This document shows, piece after piece, positions 1-8,215 of a stretch of 64,000 nucleotides of DNA. The DNA lies in assembly GCA_017470325.1 (NCBI GenBank), contig JAFUES010000030.1, positions 1 to 64,000 on the forward strand, read 5' to 3'. The notes under the pieces were generated by a model. The model searched no databases. It saw nothing but the letters and a program-made list of their open reading frames with translations, and had not been told where the DNA came from. Source of the DNA: Oscillospiraceae bacterium (lineage in GTDB: Bacteria; Bacillota_A; Clostridia; Oscillospirales; Oscillospiraceae). Within the stretch, counting starts at the first letter, position 1. Each line of letters starts with the position of its first letter. The position numbers were made by a program, and so were the translations under genes.

Positions 1-556
1 CCTCCAGATCGAGGACGACGACATCGCGGCGCTGAACGCGGCGGCCGTCATGACCAAGCTCCTCCAGATAGCGAACGGCAGCGTCTATGCGAACGACGGC
101 AAGGTCGTGAAGATCCACGAGGCGAAACTGGAGGCCCTGGCTGAGATCATCGACACGACAGACAGCCCGGTCCTGGTCTTCTACAGTTACAAGCACGACC
201 TCGCGTCCATCCAGGGCAAGATCAAAGGCGCGAGGATCCTGGAGAACGAGCAGGACATCGAGGACTGGAACGCCGGGAAGGTCCAGGTGCTACTGGCTCA
301 CCCTGCCAGCGTTGGCTATGGCCTCAACCTTCAGGAGGGCGGCCATGTGATCGTGTGGTACGGGCTCACCTGGAGCCTGGAGCTTTACCAGCAGGCAAAC
401 GCCAGACTTTACCGGCAGGGCCAGGAGAAGCCGGTGATCATCCACCACCTGATCGCTGAGGGGACAGCGGACGAGGAGGTCATGGCAGCACTACAGAACA
501 AAGACACAAGCCAGGCGGCCCTTCTGGCAGCACTCAAAGAGAGGAGGGCCAAGTGA
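1..556 (+). CDS. SNF2-like DEAD/DEAH helicase, C-terminal part (cut by window start)
   Basis: This is the last 184 residues or so of the helicase that is complete at 37642-38997. The frame opens at base 2. It covers the second RecA-like domain, with a VLVFYSYKHDL strand and the motif V/VI segment (GYGLNLQEGG, then QANARLYRQGQ with the arginine-finger region). It ends with AALKERRAK. The stop overlaps the next small gene in a GTGA arrangement at 553-556. Probable role: ATP-driven DNA translocation in phage replication. Confidence 0.9.
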   Translation, partial: LQIEDDDIAALNAAAVMTKLLQIANGSVYANDGKVVKIHEAKLEALAEIIDTTDSPVLVFYSYKHDLASIQGKIKGARILENEQDIEDWNAGKVQVLLAHPASVGYGLNLQEGGHVIVWYGLTWSLELYQQANARLYRQGQEKPVIIHHLIAEGTADEEVMAALQNKDTSQAALLAALKERRAK

Positions 557-732
557 ACGCGGAAGGCTATCCAGACCCAACGGCCGACAAGGCCATCAAG
601 AGGGCCGACAAAGCGCCGGAGCAGGTCAGCGAGCTGATCAGAACGATCAAAGCCGTGGCGGCTCTGGCCGGTTACGAGATAACGAACAGGATCTACCTGA
701 AGGATCAGAAAACGGGGAGGAAATATAAATGA
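553..732 (+). CDS. Small hypothetical protein (59 aa), GTG start
   Basis: Frame GTG at 553 to TGA at 732. It overlaps the helicase stop by 4 nt (GTGA) and the next ATG by 4 nt (ATGA), the usual sign of translational coupling in a tight operon. The product is basic at the C-terminus (KDQKTGRKYK) with a helical middle (SELIRTIKAVAALAGYEI). I do not recognise the family. The GAGAGGAGGGCC just upstream can serve as ribosome site. The gap would otherwise be an unexplained 170 nt between coupled genes. Confidence 0.7.
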   Translation: MNAEGYPDPTADKAIKRADKAPEQVSELIRTIKAVAALAGYEITNRIYLKDQKTGRKYK

Positions 733-1073
733 TCGGATATTTAAGCGGGCCAATAACAGGCAACCCTGACTACAAGAAGCAGTTCGCCTGGTCAGCGAAA
801 CAGCTCACGCGCATGGGCTATGACGTCATCAATCCGGCCGCGCTCTCTCAGGTCGTCCCGATCGAGGAGCTGAGCTACGACCAGATCATGGAGATCGACA
901 TGCTCCTGCTCTCGAAGGCTGACTACCTGATCCAGCTGCCGGGCTGGGAAAACAGCAGAGGAGCCAACAGGGAGCTGGGCTATGCACAGGCCACCGACAA
1001 GATCGTGGTCTCACTGGAGTCTCTGCTGAAGGAAGGGAGGGATCACGCCTATGGACCTACAAAGCACTTTTGA
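729..1073 (+). CDS. DUF4406 family protein (nucleoside 2-deoxyribosyltransferase-like fold)
   Basis: 114 aa. The opening YLSGPITGNPDYKKQF is the signature of DUF4406 proteins, related to nucleoside deoxyribosyltransferases. The later GWENSRGANRELGYA matches the second conserved block, where such folds carry an acidic catalytic residue. Members are common in phages of Firmicutes, but their substrate is not established, so a role in nucleotide metabolism is inference. A GGGGAGG ribosome site precedes the ATG. The 3' end overlaps the next gene by 23 nt. Confidence 0.85.
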   Translation: MIGYLSGPITGNPDYKKQFAWSAKQLTRMGYDVINPAALSQVVPIEELSYDQIMEIDMLLLSKADYLIQLPGWENSRGANRELGYAQATDKIVVSLESLLKEGRDHAYGPTKHF

Positions 1074-1470
1074 CTACCTGATGCAGATCCGCAAGAAGGA
1101 GTACGCCATCAAGCGGAAAGAGCTGCGATGCGAGGAGCTGCGGAGCTGTCTCGGTGCCAGGGCGATCCGGTACGACATCGACAGGGTGCAATCGACACCG
1201 GCCGACAAGGTCAGCGAGATAATCACCAAAGTGGTCGATCTGGAGGCACAGATCGAACAGCTGAAAGAAGAGAAGGCCCTGCTGATCATCGAGATCGGCG
1301 ACGCCATAGAACGCCTGGAGGACGACAACGAGAAGACCGTCCTGGCGGAGTTTTACATCGGCCGGGTGCCGATGGCCCAAGTGGCTGAGATCATCAACTA
1401 CAGCGTCCGGAGGACGTACTACTTCCGGAAGCAAGGTGTCATACACCTGGGGGAGGTGCTGGATGGATAA
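1051..1470 (+). CDS. DUF1492/ArpU-like late-gene regulator (sigma region 4-like)
   Basis: 139 aa. Residues 1-95 are strongly helical and charged. The C-terminal part (LAEFYIGRVPMAQVAEIINYSVRRTYYFRKQGV) is a helix-turn-helix like sigma-70 region 4. This order is typical of DUF1492 and ArpU/RinA-type proteins, which in Firmicutes phages often sit just before the terminase genes and activate late transcription. The same position here supports that role. The target promoter is not proven; the only sizeable untranslated stretch nearby is 2220-2346, before the small terminase. Confidence 0.78.
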   Translation: MDLQSTFDYLMQIRKKEYAIKRKELRCEELRSCLGARAIRYDIDRVQSTPADKVSEIITKVVDLEAQIEQLKEEKALLIIEIGDAIERLEDDNEKTVLAEFYIGRVPMAQVAEIINYSVRRTYYFRKQGVIHLGEVLDG

Positions 1471-2219
1471 CTTCAAACTATATCAAGGCGACTGCCTGGA
1501 GCTCCTGAGACAGATCGAGCCCGCCAGCATCGATCTGGTGCTGGCGGATCCGCCCTACTCCTCCGGAGGCACTCATGCGGGAGACAGGAAGGCCAGCACC
1601 ACGGCCAAGTACACGGACAGCGACTTCAACGGAGCCGCCAAGCTCCCGCCCTTCTCCGGCGACAACATGGACCAGCGGAGCTTCACGGCCTTCATGCGAT
1701 GGGTGTGCAGCGAGCTGAGACAGAAAACGAAGGAGGGGGGGGATCCTGGAGATGTTCGTGGACTGGCGCAACCTCCCCGCGATGACCGACGCCGTCCAGA
1801 TGGCGGGCTGGGTCTGGCGCGGGATCTGCGTCTGGGACAAGGGCATCAGCAGGAACCAGCCGGGACGCTTCCGGAACGACTGCGAGTACATAGTCTGGGC
1901 CAGCAACGGCGACATGCCGATCGACTGGAAGGCCGCCAAGGGCACCAAGGCCATGCCGGGCGTGTACCGGGTGCCGATCGTGGCACCAAAACAGAGACAG
2001 CACCAGACGGAGAAACCGGTCGAGCTGCTGGAGGGTCTTCTGGCCATTGCACCTGCAGACGGGCTGGTCCTGGATGCTTTCATGGGATCCGGCAGCACTG
2101 GAGTGGCTTGCATGAATACCGGTAGGCGCTTCATCGGCATCGAGCTCAATGGCCAGTACTTCGAGACCGCCAAGCGGAGGATCCAGGAAGCGAACGAGCG
2201 AGCGCTGGAGGACTTCTGA
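1463..2219 (+). CDS. DNA adenine methyltransferase, coding frame broken at a G8 tract
   Basis: The first frame (from ATG 1463 after GGGAGGTG) carries DPPY at residues 29-32. It then leaves register at the eight-G run 1735-1742. The second frame (to 2219) carries the target-recognition part and AFMGSGSTGVA, the S-adenosylmethionine-binding motif. DPPY before FxGxG is the order of beta-class amino-methyltransferases. Removing one G joins the frames as KEGGILEMFVDW. Function if intact: site-specific DNA methylation, perhaps against host restriction. The break is identical in both copies, so it is real, phase-variable, or a homopolymer error copied in both. Confidence 0.85.
1735..1742 (+). repeat. 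G8 homopolymer causing the methyltransferase frameshift
   Basis: Eight consecutive G residues between AAGGA and ATCCTGG. Seven would restore a single methyltransferase frame. See the methyltransferase entry. Confidence 0.9.
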
Positions 2220-2277
2220 TCAAAGTCGGCAAACATTGCAAAAATAATCGTGATATTATGATAGCGTGGAACGTGTG

Positions 2278-2303
2278 AGAGCAGGCGAAGGATCGCCTGC
2301 TCT
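2278..2303 (+). terminator. Hairpin before terminase genes (terminator-like or leader structure)
   Basis: AGAGCAGGCG pairs with CGCCTGCTCT across a 6-nt AAGGAT loop, followed by a weakly T-rich CTTCCGTTTTCC. It lies in the 127-nt untranslated stretch between the methyltransferase and small terminase. It could end early transcription or sit in the leader of a late transcript. A -10-like TATGAT at about 2257 has only a poor -35. Confidence 0.5.
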
Positions 2304-2346
2304 CTTCCGTTTTCCCAAAACTCGAATAAAGCGAGGAGGTGAGGTC

Positions 2347-3039
2347 GTGCCAAGGGCGAAGAACGCGAAGGCGGACGAGGCCCTGGCTCTATACAGACAA
2401 GGCCTCAAACTCGTGGAAATAGCGGCAAAGCTGGAAGTTCCTGAGGGCACGGTCCGCCGCTGGAAATGTACCCACGACTGGGACGGCAAGAAAAGCGAGC
2501 GTTCGGAAAAGAAAAAAGCGAGCGTTCGGAAACGCGGCGGGCAACCGGGCAATAAAAACGCCAAGCAAAACAGAGGGCCGGAGAAGTTCGGCTTTTACAA
2601 CAAATACCTGCCGGAGGAGACGTTGGAGATCTTCGGGGAGATCGCGGACGCTGATCCGCTGGATCTTCTCTGGGATCAGATCCGCTTCTCCTACACGGCC
2701 ATCGTGAGGGCCCAGAAGATCGCCTACGTCAAGGATCAACAGGACAAGACGATCGAGAAGATCGAGGAAAAGGACGGAAACGTCAGCGGCGAGCGCTGGG
2801 AGGTGCAGGAGGCCTGGGACAAGCAGGCCAACTTCATGAAGGCCCAGGCGCGGGCGATGGACACCCTTCGGGGCCTGATCAAACAATACACCGAGATGCT
2901 GCGGGAACGCGGCGACACTGCCACCGAGGAACAGAAGCTCCGGCTCGAACTTCTGCGGGCTAAGCTCGGCAGCGGCTCCGGTGAGATCAAAAAGGTGACT
3001 ATCATCAATGACACCAAGCAACGAGATCCGGATCAGTGA
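2347..3039 (+). CDS. terS: Terminase small subunit
   Basis: 230 aa from the GTG at 2347, chosen because a strong GCGAGGAGGTGAGG site lies just upstream and the product then starts PRAKNAKADEALALY. A longer ATG reading from 2266 would include the hairpin at 2278-2303. Residues 8-45 form a helix-turn-helix (GLKLVEIAAKLEVPEGTVRRWK), followed by the GGQPGNKNA linker typical of phage small terminases. The rest is helical. Role: recognises phage DNA and recruits the large subunit for packaging. It overlaps the large subunit gene by 32 nt. Confidence 0.92.
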   Translation: MPRAKNAKADEALALYRQGLKLVEIAAKLEVPEGTVRRWKCTHDWDGKKSERSEKKKASVRKRGGQPGNKNAKQNRGPEKFGFYNKYLPEETLEIFGEIADADPLDLLWDQIRFSYTAIVRAQKIAYVKDQQDKTIEKIEEKDGNVSGERWEVQEAWDKQANFMKAQARAMDTLRGLIKQYTEMLRERGDTATEEQKLRLELLRAKLGSGSGEIKKVTIINDTKQRDPDQ

Positions 3040-4378
3040 CCTGATCATTCCGAAGTTCTGGGACGTGTTCAACGATGAAGAGCACACCCACAAGATCCTG
3101 ACCTCTGGCCGAGCCGGGACGAAGTCCTCAGAGGCAGCGATCGAGACGGTCTTCAAGACCGTGCAGGACGTTGACGGCAGCGCCGTCGTCATCCGGAAGC
3201 GCCACAACAAGCTCCGGAAGACTGTGTACAAAGAGATCAAGAGAGCGATCAAGAGGCTGGGCCTCGACGAGCGCCTCTTCAAGATCACCGTGAGCCCGAT
3301 GGAGGTCACGTTCCTGGAGAACGGGAACACGATCTACTTCACCGGCTCCGACAACATAGACGACACCAAGGGCATCATCGACGAGAGCAAGCCGATCAAG
3401 CTGGTCATGATCGACGAGGTGAACGAGTTCTTCGAGCAGGGCGAAGGCGAGGACGAGCTTCAGAACATCGAGGCGACCTTCATCAGAGGCAACGACGAAG
3501 GCTTCCAGATGCTCTACCTCTACAACCCGCCCAAGAACCCGAACGCTCCGGTCGTCCAGTGGACCCGCAAGATGGAGCAGCGCCCCGACTGCATCCACGT
3601 CCATGTGGACTACAGAGACGTGCCGGAGGCCTGGATCGGCCGGAAGCTCCTGGAGTCGGCCGAGATCCTGCGGCAGATCGACGAGCGCCAGTGGCGCTGG
3701 CTCTGGCTGGGCCTCTCGATCGGCGTGGACGAGCTGATCTACTACATGTTCGGCGGCAAGAACGTCGCCAGGACGAAGGAGGAAGCCTTCCCGCTGATCG
3801 GCGTGGGCGTCGACTACGGCCAGCAGAACGCCACCACCTACCAGGCGGCCGGTCTCAACATGACCAAGCACCGGCTGGAGGGCCTGGCGGAGTACTATCA
3901 CAGCGGCAGAGAGTCCGGGACACAGAAGAGCCCCGGCAAGTACGCGGAGGACTTCGTGGCCTTCCTGGACGATCTCCACGAGGCGTACAGCTGCAACAGC
4001 TTCTACGTCTTCATCGACCCGTCTGCTGCGGGCCTGGCGGAGGAGATCAAGCGAGCGGTCCGGGGCTGCGGCTACAGCGTCCGGCTCCGGGACGCACAGA
4101 ACGACGTCGCCCTGGGGATCTCCAGGGTGCAGAAGCTCCTCACCTTTGGGATGCTCACGATCTCCCCGAAGCAGGAGAACGCCCGGCGCGAGTTCGGGCT
4201 CTATGAATACGACAAGAAAAGCATCGAGCGAGGCCAGGAGAAGCCGGTCAAGGAGAATGACCACTGCATGGACGCGATCCGCTACCTGGTGATGGGTCTC
4301 TGGTCGAAGCTGAAGCACTACCTCCCGGTGCAGGACAAAGAGGAGGAGAACAACGAAGAAGCGGAGGGAATAATCTGA
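3008..4378 (+). CDS. terL: Terminase large subunit (PBSX-type)
   Basis: 456 aa, the usual size. Walker A-like GRAGTKS at residues 34-40 and Walker B LVMIDEVNE at 132-140 form the packaging ATPase. The C-terminal nuclease domain shows acidic clusters in GVGVDYGQQNATTYQ, FYVFIDPSAAG and DHCMDAIRYL, consistent with the RNase H-like fold that cuts concatemers. The start has an AAGGTGA site inside the end of the small subunit gene. It acts at the portal vertex during head filling. Confidence 0.96.
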   Translation: MTPSNEIRISDLIIPKFWDVFNDEEHTHKILTSGRAGTKSSEAAIETVFKTVQDVDGSAVVIRKRHNKLRKTVYKEIKRAIKRLGLDERLFKITVSPMEVTFLENGNTIYFTGSDNIDDTKGIIDESKPIKLVMIDEVNEFFEQGEGEDELQNIEATFIRGNDEGFQMLYLYNPPKNPNAPVVQWTRKMEQRPDCIHVHVDYRDVPEAWIGRKLLESAEILRQIDERQWRWLWLGLSIGVDELIYYMFGGKNVARTKEEAFPLIGVGVDYGQQNATTYQAAGLNMTKHRLEGLAEYYHSGRESGTQKSPGKYAEDFVAFLDDLHEAYSCNSFYVFIDPSAAGLAEEIKRAVRGCGYSVRLRDAQNDVALGISRVQKLLTFGMLTISPKQENARREFGLYEYDKKSIERGQEKPVKENDHCMDAIRYLVMGLWSKLKHYLPVQDKEEENNEEAEGII

Positions 4379-4379
4379 A

Positions 4380-5828
4380 ATGAATATCTTTGAATACTTC
4401 AAAAAGAAGGGCATCGACACCCTCGACAGCTCCTTCTACAGCAAGATCGACATGTGGGACAGCTGGTACAGGTCGAACGTGAAGAAGTTCCACCAGTACC
4501 GGATCTACCACGGCGCGAGCCACTACGAGCGCTGCCATCGGAAAAGCCTGGGCATGGCCAAGAAGATCTGCGAGGACATCAGCGACCTGCTCCTGAACGA
4601 GAAGGTCAAGATCACGATCAAGGATCCGGCGACGGACGCCTTCGTGGAGAGAGTCCTGGAGGGCGCCAACTTCACCGTGCAGGGCAACGAGTACCAGGAG
4701 CGCAAGGCGGCCTGCGGGACCGTGGCCTACGTCCCCTACCTCACCAACATGGTCCTGGATGAAGAGGGCCGCGTGGTCTCTGCTGAGGTGAAGCTGGACT
4801 ACGTCGTGGCGAAGAACATCTTCCCGACAGCCTGGGAGAATTCCAGGGTCACGGAGGTGATCTTCGTCTTTGAGAAGACCTACAAGCGCAAGAAGTACGC
4901 CCAGTTCCAGCACCACAAGCTGGAGCCCTGGACGGGTGAGAACGGCGAGGACCTGGGCTTCCAGTACGTCATCGAGAACACGGTCGTCCTCTGCTCTTCC
5001 GGATCCGGCAGGGAGCTGACGCCGGAGGAGTGGAACGAGATCCCGCACTTCGAGGGACTGGCTGCCAGAGTCGAGACTGGCAGCGACCAGCCTCAGTTCG
5101 TGATCGACAAGCTGAACATCGCCAACAATGTCGACGAGGACGACAGCAACCCGATGGGGATCAGCCTCTTCGCCAACAGCATCGACGTCCTGGCCAAGAT
5201 CGACATCGAGTACGACAGCTACGCGAACGAGTTCACCATGGGCAGGAAGAGGATCTTCGTCGCTCCGGAAATGCTGACCGACGCCAACGGCGGCCAGGTC
5301 TTCGATCCGGACGACTCCGTCTTCTACCAGCTGCCGGAGGACTACTTCAAGGACACCAAGGAAGCCATGCACGAGGTCAACATGAGCCTCAGGGTGCAGG
5401 AGCATGAGGACGCCATCAACAACGACCTCAACCTCCTCTCCTTCAAGTGCGGCTTCGGCACCCAGTACTACCGGTTCGAGAGGGGCGCGGTCGCAACGGC
5501 CACTCAGGTGATCAGCGAGAACTCCGACATGTACCGGACGATCTGCAAGCACGAGATCATCCTGGAGGACGTGCTGAAGGATCTGATCCGCTGCATCATC
5601 CGCCTGGGCCAGACGGCCAACGTGCCGGACCTGGTGCTGGAGACCGACATCACCATCGACTTCGACGACTCCATCATCGAAGACAAGCAGACAGAAAGAC
5701 AGGAAGACCGCCAGGACGTGGCCATGGGCGTCATGAGCCCGGAGGAATACCGCGCCAAGTGGTACGGGGAGACCGTGGAGATCGCGGCCACCAAGATCCC
5801 GGACCAGTCTGGCGGGATCCTGATGTAA
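4380..5828 (+). CDS. Portal protein (SPP1-type)
   Basis: 482 aa, starting 1 nt after the terminase stop region with a GGAGGG site. Size, position after the large terminase and internal features (ISLFANSIDVLAKIDIEYDSYANEF, later the tunnel-helix region GTQYYRFERGAVATATQVISENSDMY) fit the SPP1 gp6-like portal family. It forms the dodecameric ring for DNA entry and exit, and docks the terminase and head-tail connector. The family call rests on pattern and gene order, with no database search. Confidence 0.93.
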   Translation: MNIFEYFKKKGIDTLDSSFYSKIDMWDSWYRSNVKKFHQYRIYHGASHYERCHRKSLGMAKKICEDISDLLLNEKVKITIKDPATDAFVERVLEGANFTVQGNEYQERKAACGTVAYVPYLTNMVLDEEGRVVSAEVKLDYVVAKNIFPTAWENSRVTEVIFVFEKTYKRKKYAQFQHHKLEPWTGENGEDLGFQYVIENTVVLCSSGSGRELTPEEWNEIPHFEGLAARVETGSDQPQFVIDKLNIANNVDEDDSNPMGISLFANSIDVLAKIDIEYDSYANEFTMGRKRIFVAPEMLTDANGGQVFDPDDSVFYQLPEDYFKDTKEAMHEVNMSLRVQEHEDAINNDLNLLSFKCGFGTQYYRFERGAVATATQVISENSDMYRTICKHEIILEDVLKDLIRCIIRLGQTANVPDLVLETDITIDFDDSIIEDKQTERQEDRQDVAMGVMSPEEYRAKWYGETVEIAATKIPDQSGGILM

Positions 5829-5831
5829 TCA

Positions 5832-7163
5832 ATGGACGAGAGCTACAGCAGCCTGCTGGCTGAGGGCATCGAGAAGAAATACCGGCAGCTGGAGATGGAG
5901 ATCATGGAGGACATCGTCCGAAGGATCCAGAAGGCCGGGACGATCACCGACTCAGCCGACTGGCAGATCAACCGCCTCCGGATCCTGGGCACAACCAACC
6001 AGGAGATCGAGGCCATGATCCGGAGGGCCGTCCAGGGGAACGAGGAAGAGGTCCGGCGCCTCTACATGGAGGTCATCGAGCGGGAGTACACCCGCGACAA
6101 GGAGCTCTACGAGAAGACCGGCAAGGACTTCATCCCCTACGAGCAGAACCCGGAGCTCCAGCAGATCACGGACGCCCTGGTGGATCAGTCCACCACGGAG
6201 CTCTACAACATCACCAAGAGCACCGGCTTCATGATTGACATGGGCGGCAGCTCCGGCAGGGTCTTCACGCCCCTGGCTGACGTCTACAACGGCTACCTGG
6301 ACGACGCCATCACTGGCATGGCCAACGGGGCCTACGACTACAACACGCTGATCCGGCGCATGGTCTCCCAGATGACCAGCTCCGGGCTGAGGACGGACCA
6401 CGTCTTCAAGAACGAGAACGGCGGAGACTGGGGCATCGACTACGCGAGCGGCTGGCACAACCGGATCGACGTGGCAGCGCGTCGCGCTCTGCTCACCGGC
6501 TTCGGCCAGCTGGCCAGCCAGGTCACGAGCATGAACGCCCAGCGCCTCGGCACCAACCTCTTCGAGGTCTCCTGGCACCCGGGCGCCCGTCTCTCCCATA
6601 CGGTCTGGCAGGGCAAGGTCTACACCAAGGAAGAGCTGACGAGCAAGTGCGGCCTGGGCACCGGTCCGGGTCTCTGCGGCTGGAACTGCCGCCACAACTA
6701 CTACCCGTTCATCCCTGGCGTGAGCCAGCGGAACTGGTCAGACGAGTGGCTGGATCAGATGAACGCCAAGGAGAACGCGCCGAAGAAGTTCCGGGGCAAG
6801 GAGTACACGACCTACGAGGCCACCCAGAAGCAGCGGCAGATGGAGACGGCCATGAGGGCCCGGCGTGAGCAGGTGCAGCTCCTCAGGAAGGGCGACGCGG
6901 ATCCGGACGACATCCTAACAGCCCGGTGCAAATACCAGGCCCAGCTTGACGAGTACAAGCGCTTCAGCGCTGCCATGGGCCTCGAAGAACAGACGGAGCG
7001 GATTTACACAGGCCGGACCCGTGGCCGGATCTCTCCCTCTCCTCAGGCATACGCAAAGTGGCAGATGGAGCAGGCCGAGAAGGCCGCCAACCGTGCCAGG
7101 GAGAAGGCCGAGCGGCAGCGTCGGGCGGATATGGACGCCGCCCAGAAGGGAGGCACAACATGA
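5832..7163 (+). CDS. Phage minor capsid protein (Phage_min_cap2 type)
   Basis: 443 aa, between portal and scaffold. The C-terminal half has the TVWQGKVYTKEEL and GLCGWNCRHNYYPFIPG block characteristic of the phage minor capsid protein 2 family. In related phages this protein is a head-associated component, possibly ejected with DNA. The N-terminal third is helical and charged. The last 60 residues are Arg/Lys/Ala-rich (EKAANRAREKAERQRRA). The 3' end overlaps the Prp start by 4 nt. Confidence 0.9.
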   Translation: MDESYSSLLAEGIEKKYRQLEMEIMEDIVRRIQKAGTITDSADWQINRLRILGTTNQEIEAMIRRAVQGNEEEVRRLYMEVIEREYTRDKELYEKTGKDFIPYEQNPELQQITDALVDQSTTELYNITKSTGFMIDMGGSSGRVFTPLADVYNGYLDDAITGMANGAYDYNTLIRRMVSQMTSSGLRTDHVFKNENGGDWGIDYASGWHNRIDVAARRALLTGFGQLASQVTSMNAQRLGTNLFEVSWHPGARLSHTVWQGKVYTKEELTSKCGLGTGPGLCGWNCRHNYYPFIPGVSQRNWSDEWLDQMNAKENAPKKFRGKEYTTYEATQKQRQMETAMRARREQVQLLRKGDADPDDILTARCKYQAQLDEYKRFSAAMGLEEQTERIYTGRTRGRISPSPQAYAKWQMEQAEKAANRAREKAERQRRADMDAAQKGGTT

Positions 7164-7456
7164 TCAAGGTCCACCTGGATCTTCACACGATAACGGTCCA
7201 TGGGCACGCGCCCCGGCCGGAGAACACGGAGCCCGGCCAGAATATCGTCTGCGCTGCGGTCTCCGCTCTCACCCTCACCCTGATCGAAGGCCTGGAGGCC
7301 ATCGCGGGCATGAGGATCGAGACGGTCGAGGAGCCTGGCAACGTCCGGATCGTATGGATGACCACCAACGAGATCGGCAAGGCCCTGATCGACACCTGGT
7401 ACATCGGGATCACCCGGATCCAGGACAGCTACCCGAACACAATCACGATAATTTGA
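7160..7456 (+). CDS. prp: Prp-like cysteine protease (ribosomal-processing protease family)
   Basis: 98 aa from ATG 7160 (AAGGGAGGCACAAC upstream; ATGA overlap with the minor capsid gene). GHA at 15-17 and NIVCAAVSAL at 28-37 match the Prp/YsxB signature, giving candidate catalytic His16 and Cys31. In Staphylococcus aureus, Prp removes the N-terminal leader of ribosomal protein L27, which contains an NLQFF motif, and has been linked to processing of phage scaffold and capsid proteins. Here the gene directly precedes scaffold and capsid genes whose products start with DLQLFD and NLQLFD; the tail tube protein does too. Prediction: it trims these leaders during head and tail assembly. Confidence 0.88.
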   Translation: MIKVHLDLHTITVHGHAPRPENTEPGQNIVCAAVSALTLTLIEGLEAIAGMRIETVEEPGNVRIVWMTTNEIGKALIDTWYIGITRIQDSYPNTITII

Positions 7457-7478
7457 GCGCCCCCTCGTCCCGGGCGCT
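7456..7478 (+). terminator. Hairpin between protease and scaffold genes
   Basis: AGCGCCC (7456-7462) pairs with GGGCGCT (7472-7478), then TTAATT. It is a weak terminator or attenuator, or an mRNA end-protecting stem ahead of the highly expressed capsid genes. The 99-nt gap up to 7555 otherwise holds only the AACGGAGGAA ribosome site. Confidence 0.5.
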
Positions 7479-7555
7479 TTAATTATGGCCGGACAGCTCT
7501 GCCTTAATGAGCCGGAACGTGTTCACGCACACTACAAAAACGGAGGAATAGAAAC

Positions 7556-8191
7556 ATGATCAAGAAACACTTCGACCTTCAGCTCTTCGACGACGGCGGT
7601 CAGAGCGGCTCTGGCAGTGCCCAGGGTGGAACAGCCGGGACTGGTGACGGCGGCCAGGCAGGAAGCGCCGGGAACAACGGAAACGGCAGCGGCGGCTCCT
7701 ACAGCTTCCAGCAGGCGGAAGAGATCGCGAACGCCAGGGCACAGAGAGCCGAGAAGGCAGCCCTCGCGTCCTACTTCAAACAGCAGGGCATGAGCGAGGA
7801 CGAAGTGTCCAAGGCCATCGCGGCCTATAAAGCCCAGCAGGCGGCCAGCAAGCCGGACGCCAGCAAGATCACCAAAGAGCGCGACGACGCGCTCGCCGAA
7901 CTGGCAGCACTGAAGAACAGCAACGCGCTCCGCTCCAAGGGCGTGCGCGAGGAGGATCTGGACTATGTCATGTTCAAGATCGGCGCCCTCATGAAAGAGG
8001 ACGACAAGCTCGACTTCGACAAGGCTGCCGCCAAGTACCTGAAAGACAACCCGCGCTTCACGGCGTCCGGGGGTGGCTCGTACAGAGTAAAGACCGGGAC
8101 GGACAGCTCCGGCCAGGGCGGAAGCTCCGGCCAGCAGGGCAACGACTCGATCAACAACGCCATCCGGAAGGCCATCAGGCGCACATACTGA
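7556..8191 (+). CDS. Capsid scaffolding protein
   Basis: 211 aa. Starts MIKKHFDLQLFDDGG, a Prp-type leader motif, then a Gly/Ser-rich stretch (residues 15-48), a long helical region with many Ala/Lys/Glu (50-125), and a basic C-terminus (NNAIRKAIRRTY). This make-up and the place immediately before the capsid gene are those of scaffold proteins, whose basic tail binds the capsid protein. Predicted cleavage after LQLF would remove about 11 residues. A strong ribosome site (ACGGAGGAA) precedes it. Confidence 0.88.
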   Translation: MIKKHFDLQLFDDGGQSGSGSAQGGTAGTGDGGQAGSAGNNGNGSGGSYSFQQAEEIANARAQRAEKAALASYFKQQGMSEDEVSKAIAAYKAQQAASKPDASKITKERDDALAELAALKNSNALRSKGVREEDLDYVMFKIGALMKEDDKLDFDKAAAKYLKDNPRFTASGGGSYRVKTGTDSSGQGGSSGQQGNDSINNAIRKAIRRTY

Positions 8192-8215
8192 TCAACATTA
8201 TGGAGGTATAACACA

